Below, one piece after another: positions 33,671 to 42,157 of a stretch of 64,000 bases of DNA; within the stretch, counting starts at the first letter, position 1, and each line of letters starts with the position of its first letter. Under the pieces are notes generated by a model. It was not told the DNA's origin and did no database searches. It was given only the letters and a program-made list of their open reading frames with translations. The stretch is from Natrinema marinum (GTDB lineage Archaea > Halobacteriota > Halobacteria > Halobacteriales > Natrialbaceae). The stretch covers positions 3,224,001 to 3,288,000 of the forward strand of contig NZ_CP100763.1 in the NCBI RefSeq assembly GCF_024296685.1, in the 5' to 3' direction. The translations under genes and the position numbers were made by a program.

Positions 33671-34924
33671 TCAGTCTGCGGTCCGCGGCCGGCTCGAGGG
33701 AGAGACCGAGCCGCTCTGCCGGACGATATCGAGGGCGGTCATCACGTCGCTGCGCGAGATCAGGCCGACGAAGTCCCCGTCATCGTCGCGCGACGATTCC
33801 TCGAGGGTGCCGTCGGCGGACGGCTGCGCTCCGCCGCTGACGACGAGCAGCCGACCGATGCCGTGTTCTTGCATGCGCTCGATCGCGGTCATCGCGTCCG
33901 ACTCGGCCGTAATGGTCTGCAGGTCCGTCGTCATCACGTCGTCGACGGTGTAGGCCTCGCGCTCGACCGGTTCGATTTCGCGGGCGTCGGACAGCGTCAC
34001 GAGGCCGACGAGTCGCTCGCCCTCGAAGCCGCCGCGCTCGATGACCGGGTAGCCGGTGTGGCGTTCGGTGAACATGCGTCGGATGAGCTCCGCGACCGAC
34101 GTGTCGGGTTCGACGGTGTGGAGTTCGCTCGCCGGCGTCATGATGTCGCCGACGGTGACGTCCTGAAAGGCGGCTTTCATCGTCACCTGCTGGGCCTCGC
34201 TCGAGGCGGCGATGAAGACGAAGAAGGCGACGCCGATGAGGATGATGTTGAACGCGAAGAGGCCGAGCAGGCCCATGAGCACCGCGAACAACTTGCCGAC
34301 GCTGGCGGCCTGCTGGGTCGCCTGTGCGTACGGTTTGCTGCGGGCGAGCAGCGCGCGAAGCACTCGTCCGCCGTCCATCGGAAACGCTGGGAGCATGTTG
34401 AAGATCGCGAGCGAGACGTTCAGGAGCGCGAGGTAGCCGAGGACGAACCGCGCGCCGGTCAGGATCGCCGGCGAGGCGTCGCCCAGCACGCTGGGGACGA
34501 GCGCGTAGAGTCCGTACGAGCCGATACCGACCAGGACGCTGACGATCGGTCCCGCGACGGCGATGGTGAGTTCCTGTCGCCAGTCTTCGGGCATCTCGGA
34601 GAACGAGGCGATCCCGCCGAACAGCCAGAGGGTGATCGAGTCTATCGGAAACCCGTATCGCCGGGCGGTCAGCGAGTGGCCGAGTTCGTGGAGGATGACG
34701 CCGACGAACAGCCCGACCGCGGCGGTCAGCCCGAGCACCCACGGCGTCGCGCCGCCGCTGATCACGCCGACATCGATCCCCGCGCCGAGCGCGGTGTTCA
34801 ACAACTCCGCGACGGGGGCGATCCGCGTCCCGATGAGATACGCGAACAGCGGCAGGACGAACAAGAACGTGAGATCGAGCTTGATCGGGATGCCGAACAG
34901 CGATCCGATCCGAAAACTCCTCAT
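33671..34924 (-). CDS. Site-2 protease (M50) with CBS domains
   Basis: 417 residues. An intramembrane zinc protease: HELGH at 79-83 and the second metal motif NMLPAFPMDGG at 176-186 with D184 give an intact active site inside the membrane domain. The C-terminal half is a pair of CBS domains (VGDIMTPASELHTVEPD and VDDVMTTDLQTITAE), interrupted by a Ser/Asp-rich loop, which commonly sense adenine nucleotides and gate the protease. The start is MRSFRIGSLFGIPI. Target proteins are unknown; regulated cleavage of a membrane-bound regulator is the usual role. Confidence 0.93.
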   Translation of the reverse strand: MRSFRIGSLFGIPIKLDLTFLFVLPLFAYLIGTRIAPVAELLNTALGAGIDVGVISGGATPWVLGLTAAVGLFVGVILHELGHSLTARRYGFPIDSITLWLFGGIASFSEMPEDWRQELTIAVAGPIVSVLVGIGSYGLYALVPSVLGDASPAILTGARFVLGYLALLNVSLAIFNMLPAFPMDGGRVLRALLARSKPYAQATQQAASVGKLFAVLMGLLGLFAFNIILIGVAFFVFIAASSEAQQVTMKAAFQDVTVGDIMTPASELHTVEPDTSVAELIRRMFTERHTGYPVIERGGFEGERLVGLVTLSDAREIEPVEREAYTVDDVMTTDLQTITAESDAMTAIERMQEHGIGRLLVVSGGAQPSADGTLEESSRDDDGDFVGLISRSDVMTALDIVRQSGSVSPSSRPRTAD

Positions 34925-35099
34925 GGCGACTAGTTTCGGCGGCGGAACCTTAAGCACGCCGCCATACCGTGTTACTTCGCGCGTGCGTGATCGGTAATTT
35001 TCTTCGCCCTCGCAACCATCTCCGCGACCGAGAGCCCTGGCCTTAAATAAATATAATCACAATAATATCTACTAACTCCTATATATCTTCAACCCCATA

Positions 35100-35107
35100 G
35101 GTTTATA
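35100..35107 (+). promoter_or_regulatory. Promoter of the small HTH gene
   Basis: GTTTATAC lies 28-35 bases before ATG 35135, within an unusually AT-rich stretch (35041-35108) of about 70 bases. The A+T block may also hold regulator sites. Confidence 0.5.
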
Positions 35108-35134
35108 CAGGAGTTCGTCGTCGGTGTTAGCAAG

Positions 35135-35365
35135 ATGATGCAACAGACCACGGCGACCGACCGACCCAGCCAGCTCCCGACCGAAATCGGTTCCGCACAG
35201 GGCAAGCTCGTCTACCTCACCCTCGAGGTCACCGGCGAGGCGACGGTGACGGACCTCAATCGGACGCTGAACATGCGGAAAATCTCGATCCTGAGCGTGC
35301 TCTCCTCGCTCTCGAGTCAGGGCCTGATCGAGCGGACCGACGCCGGGTACGCCCTCGCGAGTTGA
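35135..35365 (+). CDS. Minimal winged-helix DNA-binding protein
   Basis: 76 residues. The helix-turn-helix is ATVTDLNRTLNMRKISILSV, with LSSQGLIERTDAGYALAS as the wing. There is no effector domain. Such single-domain proteins are common chromatin- or operon-level regulators in haloarchaea. Either of two adjacent ATG codons (35135, 35138) may be used. It stands alone between the divergent protease gene and rpl10e. Confidence 0.8.
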   Translation: MMQQTTATDRPSQLPTEIGSAQGKLVYLTLEVTGEATVTDLNRTLNMRKISILSVLSSLSSQGLIERTDAGYALAS

Positions 35366-35546
35366 GGTCGCGGTCGGGTCGCCGTTTCTTCGTGGGCCGT
35401 TCCCCTCGAGTCGTCGCTGCGCGCCGACGGCGCTGGCGATCCCACCTCGGTCCGACTCGAGGTGCTCGCCCGCAGAACCGGCGGACGCGGCGCTTCGAAG
35501 CCTTTATCCGCGCGGTGGGCCTGCGTTTTCGTAAGTAACCACAACC

Positions 35547-36077
35547 ATGTCCGACAAACCCGCCTCCATGTACCGGGAGATCAGTAAGCCGGCGTACACG
35601 CGACGCGAGTACATCACCGGCATCCCGGGCTCGAAGATCGCACAGCACAAGATGGGCGACACCGCCGCGGACCCCGAAGACTACCCCGTCCAGATCAGCC
35701 TCGTCACCGAAGAGGAGGTCCAGATCCGCCACGGCAGCCTCGAGGCCTCGCGCCTGTCAGCCAACCGTCACATGCTGAAAAACGCCGGCGAGGGCAACTA
35801 CAAGATGATCCTGCGAAAGTTCCCCCACCACGTCATCCGGGAGAACAAGCAGGCGACTGGTGCCGGGGCGGACCGTGTCTCCGACGGGATGCGCCAGGCG
35901 TTCGGGAAGATCGTCGGCACCGCGGCTCGCATCGACGCCGGCGAGCGCATCTTCACCATCTGGTGTGACGTCGACGACGCCGACTTCGCCAAGGACGCGC
36001 TCCGGCGTGCCTACAACAAGATCTCGCCGCCGTGTCGTGTCGTCGTCGAGCGCGGCGAAGAGCAGCTCATCGCCTAA
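35547..36077 (+). CDS. rpl10e: Ribosomal protein L10e (L16 family)
   Basis: 176 residues, component of the large ribosomal subunit near the peptidyl transferase centre and tRNA elbow. Conserved blocks: [20 protein letters not shown] at the N-terminus, [27 protein letters not shown] in the middle and the C-terminal [20 protein letters not shown]. Length is normal. The stop codon is directly followed by a nested palindrome that may end the transcript. Confidence 0.96.
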   Translation: MSDKPASMYREISKPAYTRREYITGIPGSKIAQHKMGDTAADPEDYPVQISLVTEEEVQIRHGSLEASRLSANRHMLKNAGEGNYKMILRKFPHHVIRENKQATGAGADRVSDGMRQAFGKIVGTAARIDAGERIFTIWCDVDDADFAKDALRRAYNKISPPCRVVVERGEEQLIA

Positions 36078-36126
36078 CAAAATTTTACTCTGCGGGCCGC
36101 CCTCGGCGGCCCTCGGTAAAATTTTG
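36078..36126. terminator. Nested double palindrome after rpl10e
   Basis: The outer arms CAAAATTTTAC (36078-36088) and GTAAAATTTTG (36116-36126) are perfect complements; inside them GGGCCGCC-CTC-GGCGGCCC (36094-36112) forms a strong 8-bp stem with a 3-base loop. The structure begins on the base after the stop codon. As RNA it is a GC-rich hairpin with A/U runs on both sides, so it could terminate transcription in either direction. Further small hairpins (GAACGC-ATA-GCGTTC, and a Gly/Ser-shadow-like palindrome near 36190) follow before 36230. Confidence 0.6.
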
Positions 36127-36355
36127 ATCAACAGCATTCCTCCCTCCGTTCCGAACGCATAGCGTTCTCCACATCGGTCGTCAGCCCGCTCGCTCGGCCT
36201 TCGGCCTCGCTCGCGGTGAGTAACGGTTAGCCGCCTGCCCTCCCCCGGGTCGTGCGTCTCTCGCGTCTGCTCGAGCCACACTCCCGGCCACCGCGTTTTG
36301 GACTCTCGGTCTCGAGCAGTGCACCTTTTTGCCGCTCTGCTCCCGAGTCCCGAGT

Positions 36356-37228
36356 ATGATCGATCTCGCCGTGGCGAACGCGGAGGAGACGTTCCAGCGG
36401 ATGCGAGAGCCGCTGGCCGAGCGCGGTATACGTGTTCATCACGTGCCCGCGAGCGAGCGGGTAGTGGCGCTGGGCGACCCGCCGTGGTCGCCCGACGATT
36501 ACGACGTGGGCTTCGTCTACCCTGGCCGGCTCATGGAAGGCGGGGTCGCCGACGCCCTGCTCGAGGTCCCGTGGCTCAACGGTCACGAGGCGGTGTTGAC
36601 CTCGCGGAACAAAGCCGAGGTGCTGGCGCGCCTCGAGCGGGCGAATCTTCCCGTTCCCGAATCCGTCTACGTCTCGAACGACGTCTCGGAGACCGAACTG
36701 GTCGAGGTCTTCGAGCGGTTCGAGCCGCCAGTGGTCGTCAAGCCGAACTCGACGACGCGGGGCGTCGGCGTCGCGAAAGCCCACGACCTCGATTCGTTTC
36801 TGGGGATCTGTGACTACCTCTCGCTGGTCCACGACTACCGGGCGACCGGCGACCGGTCGTTTCTGGTCCAGGAGTACCTGCCGAACGCGACCGACTACCG
36901 CGTGATGATCCTCGAGGGTGAGTACGTCGGCGCGGTCGAGCGCCGGCTGCCCGACGCGGCGGTCCGCGAGGGCCAGTGGAAACACAACGTCCACCGCGGC
37001 GCGGAAGCGACCGGCGTCGACCTCCCCGAGCCGTGGCGCGAACTGGCCGAGTCGGTCGCCGCCGAACTCGAGATTCCGTTCCTCGGCGTCGACCTGCTCG
37101 AGACGGGCGAGAAACTGGTGATCAACGAGACGAACGCGCGGCCGACGATCGACGAGGCGACGAAGTACGAGCCAGACTTTTACGACCGGCTCGCGGCCGC
37201 GGTCCGCGGCGTTGCCGGCGAAGCGTGA
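36356..37228 (+). CDS. RimK/LysX-like ATP-grasp ligase
   Basis: 290 residues. The ATP-grasp fold is shown by VVVKPNSTTRGVGVAKA (phosphate loop), LVQEYLPNATDYRVMILEGEYVGAV (nucleotide and metal face) and the metal-binding end VINETNARPT. It is related to, but clearly different from, ArgX at 1796. Enzymes of this group add glutamate or other amino acids to a protein or cofactor (RimK to ribosomal protein S6, MptN/CofF to pterins or F420). The substrate is unknown here; position after rpl10e may be chance because a likely terminator separates them. ATG 36356 gives the normal N-terminus. Confidence 0.8.
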   Translation: MIDLAVANAEETFQRMREPLAERGIRVHHVPASERVVALGDPPWSPDDYDVGFVYPGRLMEGGVADALLEVPWLNGHEAVLTSRNKAEVLARLERANLPVPESVYVSNDVSETELVEVFERFEPPVVVKPNSTTRGVGVAKAHDLDSFLGICDYLSLVHDYRATGDRSFLVQEYLPNATDYRVMILEGEYVGAVERRLPDAAVREGQWKHNVHRGAEATGVDLPEPWRELAESVAAELEIPFLGVDLLETGEKLVINETNARPTIDEATKYEPDFYDRLAAAVRGVAGEA

Positions 37229-37261
37229 CGAAAACGAGCGGTGACGACCGCGACTGGCCGC

Positions 37262-37663
37262 TCACTCGAGACTGATGTCCGAAGACTGCTCGGCGGGGTC
37301 GAAGACGACCTCGAGGACGCCGTTGTTGTAGGTCGCAGCGGCGGTGTGTTCGTTGACGCGGGTCGGCAGCGAGACGCGTTCGTCGTACTGGCGGTGTTCG
37401 CTCTCGGCGGAGATGGTCAGGGTCTTGCCGTCGCACTCGAGTTCGATATTGTCCTTCTCGACGCCGGGGAGGTCGGCGACGACGCGGACCTCGTCGTCGG
37501 TTTCGTGGATGTCGACGTGGGTATCCATGCCGAAGCCGCTGTCGACGTTGGTCGAGGAGTCGAAGTTCACGTTGGTGTCGGCTCCGTTCATCATCTCGTT
37601 CATCATTCGCTCGATCTCGCGAAACAGGTCGTCGAAGGGTTCGTCGCGGTCGTCTCGGCGCAT
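37262..37663 (-). CDS. Small heat-shock protein Hsp20
   Basis: 133 residues with an alpha-crystallin domain. VDIHETDDEVRVVADLPGVEKDNIELECDGKTLTISAE is the first half and RVNEHTAAATYNNGVLEVVFDP, containing the A-x-x-x-N-G-V-L signature, the second. The N-terminal arm is Met/Asn-rich (MMNEMMNGADTNVNF). It forms oligomers that hold unfolding proteins. The frame is open far upstream, through the hairpin and into gap in another frame, but MRRDDRDEPFDDL is the right start. A T/A-rich element at about 37688-37698 could be the promoter. Confidence 0.92.
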   Translation of the reverse strand: MRRDDRDEPFDDLFREIERMMNEMMNGADTNVNFDSSTNVDSGFGMDTHVDIHETDDEVRVVADLPGVEKDNIELECDGKTLTISAESEHRQYDERVSLPTRVNEHTAAATYNNGVLEVVFDPAEQSSDISLE

Positions 37664-37735
37664 GGGGGTATCTAGGGTATCGGGTGGCAAAAACTTTCTG
37701 TCGTCGCTATACGAAGCGCCGACGGCGATGAACCG

Positions 37736-37763
37736 CTGTAGCGCGTCTCGAGGCGCGCTACAG
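37736..37763. terminator. Hairpin overlapping the gap stop codon
   Basis: CTGTAGCGCG and CGCGCTACAG pair perfectly (10 bp) around the 8-base loop TCTCGAGG. The stem includes the last codons and stop of gap, so the hairpin sits at the end of that message and ahead of the hsp20 promoter. Confidence 0.65.
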
Positions 37764-38771
37764 GCCGATGCCGAGCGTCTCGTTGGTCGTCTCGATGCTC
37801 TCCTCTGCGTCGGCGCTGCCGGTGACGGCGCGGATCGCGTCGACGTTCTCGGGCACGACGTCGCTCTCCTGGTGGATGCCCTGGAACAGGTAGAGGTCGT
37901 CGCCGACGGTCGAGATCGACTCCTCCCAGATGCAGTTCTCCCAGATGTCGCCACGCGGCCGGCCCGCGTCTAACGCGTACTCTTTGAGTTTCCCGCTGCC
38001 GTCGATGTCCATCCGCTCGGGGATCAGGAACAGGCGCGACTCGTCGGCGAACAGGTCGCGGACCTCGGCGGCGTCGACCTCCTCGGAGAGCGTGACGTTC
38101 AGGCTGTGCATGTGCATCAGCGTCGCGGGCACCTTCATCCCGAGGGTGTCGATGTCCAGATCGTCGAAGATGGTCTCGACGTCGGGGCCGTGGTGGGAGG
38201 GGATCGTCACCGGATTCGGCAGGATGTCGTTGATCGGACCGCGGCCGGTCTGGCCGGGGTCGCCGCCGCGGCGGACGAGCGTCGCGCGGACCTTCTCGAC
38301 GCCGTACTCCTCGCGGAGGGGCGCGATGACTCGGGAGAGCCCGGTCGTATTACAGGAGACGACGCGGACGTGGTCAGCGTCGACGGCCTCGGCGAAGTTC
38401 GAGCGAGCATTGAAACTCATGTCGACGAGGTCGGCGTCCTCCCCGCCCTGGTAGAGCGCGGGCGTGTCGTGGTCCTCGTAGAGTGCCTTGTTCTGTGCGC
38501 CGATTCCGGAGGGCGTGGCGTCGACGACTACGTCGGCCTCGGCGACGAGGTCCTCGACCGGGCCCGCGATCTCGAGGCCGGCTTCCTCGAACAGTTCCTC
38601 GCGCTCCTCGACGGCGGCGTAGAGCGAGAATCCCTTCTCGATCGCGGTCTCGGCCTCGAAGTTCGGGCGCGTCTTCGCGACGCCCAGTACCTCCATGTCG
38701 GGCTGTGCTCGGACCGCGTCCGCGACGCGCTTGCCGATCGTGCCGTAGCCGTTGATAGCGACCTGTTGCAT
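37758..38771 (-). CDS. gap: Glyceraldehyde-3-phosphate dehydrogenase, type II
   Basis: 337 residues, archaeal-type NAD(P)-dependent GAPDH. The N-terminal nucleotide-binding motif is [15 protein letters not shown], and the catalytic cysteine is C140 in VSCNTTGL. The [22 protein letters not shown] block and the HMHSLNVT segment are typical of the archaeal enzyme (type II, unlike the bacterial enzyme). In Natrialbaceae this form is linked to gluconeogenesis. It is followed by a hairpin overlapping its stop. Confidence 0.95.
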   Translation of the reverse strand: MQQVAINGYGTIGKRVADAVRAQPDMEVLGVAKTRPNFEAETAIEKGFSLYAAVEEREELFEEAGLEIAGPVEDLVAEADVVVDATPSGIGAQNKALYEDHDTPALYQGGEDADLVDMSFNARSNFAEAVDADHVRVVSCNTTGLSRVIAPLREEYGVEKVRATLVRRGGDPGQTGRGPINDILPNPVTIPSHHGPDVETIFDDLDIDTLGMKVPATLMHMHSLNVTLSEEVDAAEVRDLFADESRLFLIPERMDIDGSGKLKEYALDAGRPRGDIWENCIWEESISTVGDDLYLFQGIHQESDVVPENVDAIRAVTGSADAEESIETTNETLGIGL

Positions 38772-38997
38772 ATACCCGGGAGTGGTCCACCGAGCGGGAT
38801 AATCGTTTCGAGGATTCGCAGTCGATCCTTACTCGGATCGGAGTTCTCGATCGCTCTCGAGGCCGATCTCGGCACTCGTTGGCACGTCGCTCGATCCGTC
38901 GCCGCGCCGATCCGTTCGAACCGGACCGGCATCGCTCGGGAACACGCACGCCGGACCGAGGGCAAGACATATCGGCCCGCTCGCCGCAGACGCACGT

Positions 38998-39954
38998 ATG
39001 ACAGCACGTCGAGGCGCGGCGGAGACGGCCGTCCGCCAGTGTCTGGGTCTCGAGGCGGGGGAGTCCTGTGCGATCGTCACCGATGACGACCGGGAACCGA
39101 TCGGGGAAGCGCTCTACGAGGTGGCGAGCGAGATCACCGACGACGCGGTGATCGTCCGCTATCCGCCGGGCGAGACCCATGGCGGCGAACCGCCGGACCC
39201 CGTCGCAGCGGCGATGGCCGGGGCTGACGTGGTGCTCGCGCCGACGACCAAGAGTCTGAGTCACACCCGCGCCCGGACCGAGGCCAACGAGGCCGGCGCA
39301 CGAGTCGCGACGCTGCCGGGGATCACCGAGGATGTCTTTACGACTGGGCTCGAGGCCGACTACGAGTCGATCGCGTCTCACTGCGAGGCGGTCCGCGAAC
39401 AGGTCGCCGACGCCGACGAGGTCCGCGTGACGACCGACGCCGGCACCGACATCACGTTCGGCGTTGGGGGGCGAGAGTGGTTCTCCGACACCGGCATCGT
39501 CCACGAATCCGGCCAGATGTCTAACCTGCCCGCCGGAGAGGTGTTCATCAGCCCCGAAGCCGCGGACGGCACCTTCGTCGTCGACGGGACGATGATGCCT
39601 CACGGGTTGCTCGAGGACGGCCGGACGCTCTCGTTCGAGGTCGCGGACGGCTACGTTACGCACATCTCGGACGACGACATCCGCGAGGAAGTCGAGAGCG
39701 CGGCCGACGAAGTCGGCGACGCCGCGTACAACCTCGCCGAGTTGGGGATCGGGACGAACGTCGCCGTCACCGAACTGGTCGGCTCGGTCCTCTTAGACGA
39801 GAAAGCCGCCGGGACCGTCCACATCGCGATCGGGGACGACGCGGGGATCGGCGGCGACACGGACGCGCCGATTCACGTAGACGGAATCATCCGCGAGCCG
39901 ACGGTCTTCGCCGACGGATCGCCGATCGATCTCCCCGAGTCGATCGACACCTAA
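38998..39954 (+). CDS. Leucyl aminopeptidase-like metallopeptidase (M29-like)
   Basis: 318 residues. The N-terminal half is an alpha/beta domain (ESCAIVTDDDREPIGEALYE, MAGADVVLAPTTKSLSHTRARTEANEAGARVATLPGI) and the second half carries the conserved GQMSNLPAGEVFISPEAADGTFVVDG block and GIGTNVAVTELVGSVLLDEKAAGTVHIAIGDD, where Glu, His and Asp residues act as metal ligands in aminopeptidase T-type enzymes. Likely trims N-terminal residues from peptides in the cytosol. Diverges from gap with 226 bases between. Confidence 0.85.
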   Translation: MTARRGAAETAVRQCLGLEAGESCAIVTDDDREPIGEALYEVASEITDDAVIVRYPPGETHGGEPPDPVAAAMAGADVVLAPTTKSLSHTRARTEANEAGARVATLPGITEDVFTTGLEADYESIASHCEAVREQVADADEVRVTTDAGTDITFGVGGREWFSDTGIVHESGQMSNLPAGEVFISPEAADGTFVVDGTMMPHGLLEDGRTLSFEVADGYVTHISDDDIREEVESAADEVGDAAYNLAELGIGTNVAVTELVGSVLLDEKAAGTVHIAIGDDAGIGGDTDAPIHVDGIIREPTVFADGSPIDLPESIDT

Positions 39955-40097
39955 CCGACGTTCGCAGCGTCGCTTCCGTTCCTCGACGCCGGGTTCGCCT
40001 CTCGAGTCGGAGTTCTCCGATGATACAACCGATTAAATCCCCGGGAGACCTGTCGGAATCGATGGGTTTCAAGTACCTCTAGTGACAGTTCGGGACG

Positions 40098-40679
40098 ATG
40101 AGTGAGACACGAGGATACGATATCGCGGGGATCGAACTCACCGACGACCGATACACGGTCGAACAGGGGCTGATTCGGAACAAGTACCGAGCGCTCGACG
40201 CCGACGGGAACGTCGTCCTCAGGGGGAAACAGAAGATGCTCAAGATGAAAGAGGAGTTCCCCTTCGTCGACGCCGACGGCAACGAGGTGTTCACGGTGAA
40301 AGCCGGCGGAATCATCGATGTTGCGGGGAACTACGTCCTCACCGACGCACAGACCGGCGAGGACCTCATCGTGCTGGACAACGACTACTCGATCTTGCAG
40401 GACACCTGGAAGATCCGCGACGCGACCACCGAGGAGAAGTTAGCCGAGATCAACTCCCGCGGCGCCGCGATCACGCTCGCTCGTAATATCGTTCCGTTCG
40501 GTGGCTGGATCCCCCACAAGTACGAGATCTCCGACCAGCAGGGACGCCACGTCGGCTCCATCAGCGGGCAGTTCTCGCTGCGCGATCGCTACGAGATCAC
40601 CATCGACGACGCCAGCACGGTTCCGAAAGAACCGATCGTGGCTGCGGCGATGGTCATCGACGCCATTCAGGGGAACTAG
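40098..40679 (+). CDS. LURP-one-related (tubby-like) protein
   Basis: 193 residues. Short beta-strand repeats around GNVVLRGKQKMLKMKEEFPFVDADGNEVFTVKAGG, YVLTDAQTGEDLIVLDN, WKIRDATTEEKLAEI and YEISDQQGRHVGSISGQFSLRDRYEI fit the LURP-one/scramblase-like beta barrel. Related proteins bind phospholipids or anchor at membranes; no enzyme residues are known for the family. A C-terminal hydrophobic helix (PIVAAAMVIDAIQG) fits the closed barrel. The biological role in haloarchaea is unknown. Confidence 0.85.
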   Translation: MSETRGYDIAGIELTDDRYTVEQGLIRNKYRALDADGNVVLRGKQKMLKMKEEFPFVDADGNEVFTVKAGGIIDVAGNYVLTDAQTGEDLIVLDNDYSILQDTWKIRDATTEEKLAEINSRGAAITLARNIVPFGGWIPHKYEISDQQGRHVGSISGQFSLRDRYEITIDDASTVPKEPIVAAAMVIDAIQGN

Positions 40680-40730
40680 ACCGACGACTGCTTCAATCGC
40701 CTTTTAGGTGCGTGGCCGCTACGGGGTGGT

Positions 40731-41384
40731 ATGAGCGACATTCCGGATCGGGTTCCGACCCCCTGTCCCTCCTGCTCGCCGGACCTCGAGACGGTCCACG
40801 AGGTGCTGACGGAGGGTGGCGGACACCTGACCGTCCGCTGCAGCGAGTGCAGTCACGTGCACAAAGTACAGCCCGAACGCGAGCGCGAGGTCACCCTCGA
40901 CGTGGTCGTCTCCCAGGGCGGCGAATCGTTCACCGCGAACGTCACGGCGCCCGAGGACGAGTCGATCGAAGTCGGCGACGAGTTCATCCTCGAGACCGAG
41001 GAGGTGCTCTCGACGGTTCGCGTGACGAGCGTCGAACTCGACGGCCAGAAACGCGTCGAGGACGCGCCGGCCGACGAGATCGAGACCGTCTGGACCCGCG
41101 AGGTCGACAACGTCGCGGTCAACGTCACCGTCCACCCGCAAGACGGCTCGAGAGACGACAGCCGCGGCATCACCGTCCACGTCCCCGGCGACTACGAGTT
41201 CGAAGTCGGTGCGGTCGAGTCCTTCGGCGACGACGAGTTCGAGATCGACGCCTTCGTCGTCCGCGACGACGCCGCGGGCTACGAGCGCGACCGCTACGAG
41301 ATGGACGGCGACACCGTCCTCGCGAAGGACGCGACACGGATCTACGCCTACGACGAGCAGAGCAGCGCCTGGTCGGCCTGGTAA
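40731..41384 (+). CDS. Haloarchaeal zinc-ribbon protein (HVO_0476 type)
   Basis: 217 residues. The N-terminal zinc ribbon is CPSC ... CSEC with 23 residues between (residues 12-39), followed by a beta-rich domain with repeated VTLDVVVSQGGESF and VEVGDEFILETEEVLSTVRVTSVEL strands. The layout matches a family named after Haloferax HVO_0476. The OB- or RNA-binding-like character suggests a role with nucleic acid or the ribosome, but I cannot assign one. It sits 51 bases after the LURP-one gene and 72 before pcm, so the run may be one unit. Confidence 0.8.
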   Translation: MSDIPDRVPTPCPSCSPDLETVHEVLTEGGGHLTVRCSECSHVHKVQPEREREVTLDVVVSQGGESFTANVTAPEDESIEVGDEFILETEEVLSTVRVTSVELDGQKRVEDAPADEIETVWTREVDNVAVNVTVHPQDGSRDDSRGITVHVPGDYEFEVGAVESFGDDEFEIDAFVVRDDAAGYERDRYEMDGDTVLAKDATRIYAYDEQSSAWSAW

Positions 41385-41456
41385 CCGGGTCGAACCGCCG
41401 ACCTCGCCACTCGCGACCGAACGCCTACTGTTCTCGAGCGCGTATTCGTCCCATCC

Positions 41457-42086
41457 ATGTCCGACAGCTACGAGTCCGCCCGCCGGCGGATGGTCGAGAC
41501 CGTCGCGCCCCGCGTCGACGACGACCGTGTCCTCGAGGCCCTCGAGTCGGTCCCGCGTCACGCGTTCGTTCCGCCGGACCGCCGGGACAGTGCCTATGCA
41601 GACTGTCCGCTTCCGATCGGCGACGGTCAGACGATTTCGGCCCCGCACATGGTCGCCGTTATGGCCGACCTGCTCGCGGTCGAACCCGGCGACACCGTCC
41701 TCGAGATCGGCACCGGCTGTGGCTACCACGCCGCGGTCACGGCCGAGTTGGTCGGCGACGAGCACGTCTACAGCGTCGAGTACGGGGAGACACTCGCTCG
41801 TCGAGCCCGCGACCGGCTCACGGAACTGGGCTACGACGGCGTCTCGGTTCGGGTCGGCGACGGCCGCGAGGGATGGGCCGAGCACGCCCCCTACGACGCC
41901 GCCTACGTCACCTGCGCGACGCCGGCGCTTCCCGCGGCGGTCGTCGAGCAGGTTCGGCCCGGCGGCCAGCTGATCGCCCCCGTCGGCACCGGGCAGCAGA
42001 CGCTCGTTGACGCGACGAAACAGGCGGACGGCTCGATCGAGCGGACCGAACGCGGCGGCGTTCGGTTCGTCCGGTTACGCGGCTGA
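41457..42086 (+). CDS. pcm: Protein-L-isoaspartate O-methyltransferase
   Basis: 209 residues. It methylates isoaspartyl residues in aged proteins with SAM so they can return to aspartate. The substrate-site motif is intact: ADCPLPIGDGQTISAPHM with S61 in the QTIS sequence. SAM motif I is VLEIGTGCGYHAAVTAELVG and post-I VYSVEYGETLA; motif II/III are in YDAAYVTCATPALPAAVVEQVRPGGQLIAPVG. It is followed 71 bases later by a divergent paralogue. Confidence 0.94.
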   Translation: MSDSYESARRRMVETVAPRVDDDRVLEALESVPRHAFVPPDRRDSAYADCPLPIGDGQTISAPHMVAVMADLLAVEPGDTVLEIGTGCGYHAAVTAELVGDEHVYSVEYGETLARRARDRLTELGYDGVSVRVGDGREGWAEHAPYDAAYVTCATPALPAAVVEQVRPGGQLIAPVGTGQQTLVDATKQADGSIERTERGGVRFVRLRG

Positions 42087-42157
42087 GGCGGCCGGCCTCC
42101 GCGCTGGACTGACCCCGCAAGCGCGCCATTGATAACTGCCGGTGCGATAGCTGGCGT

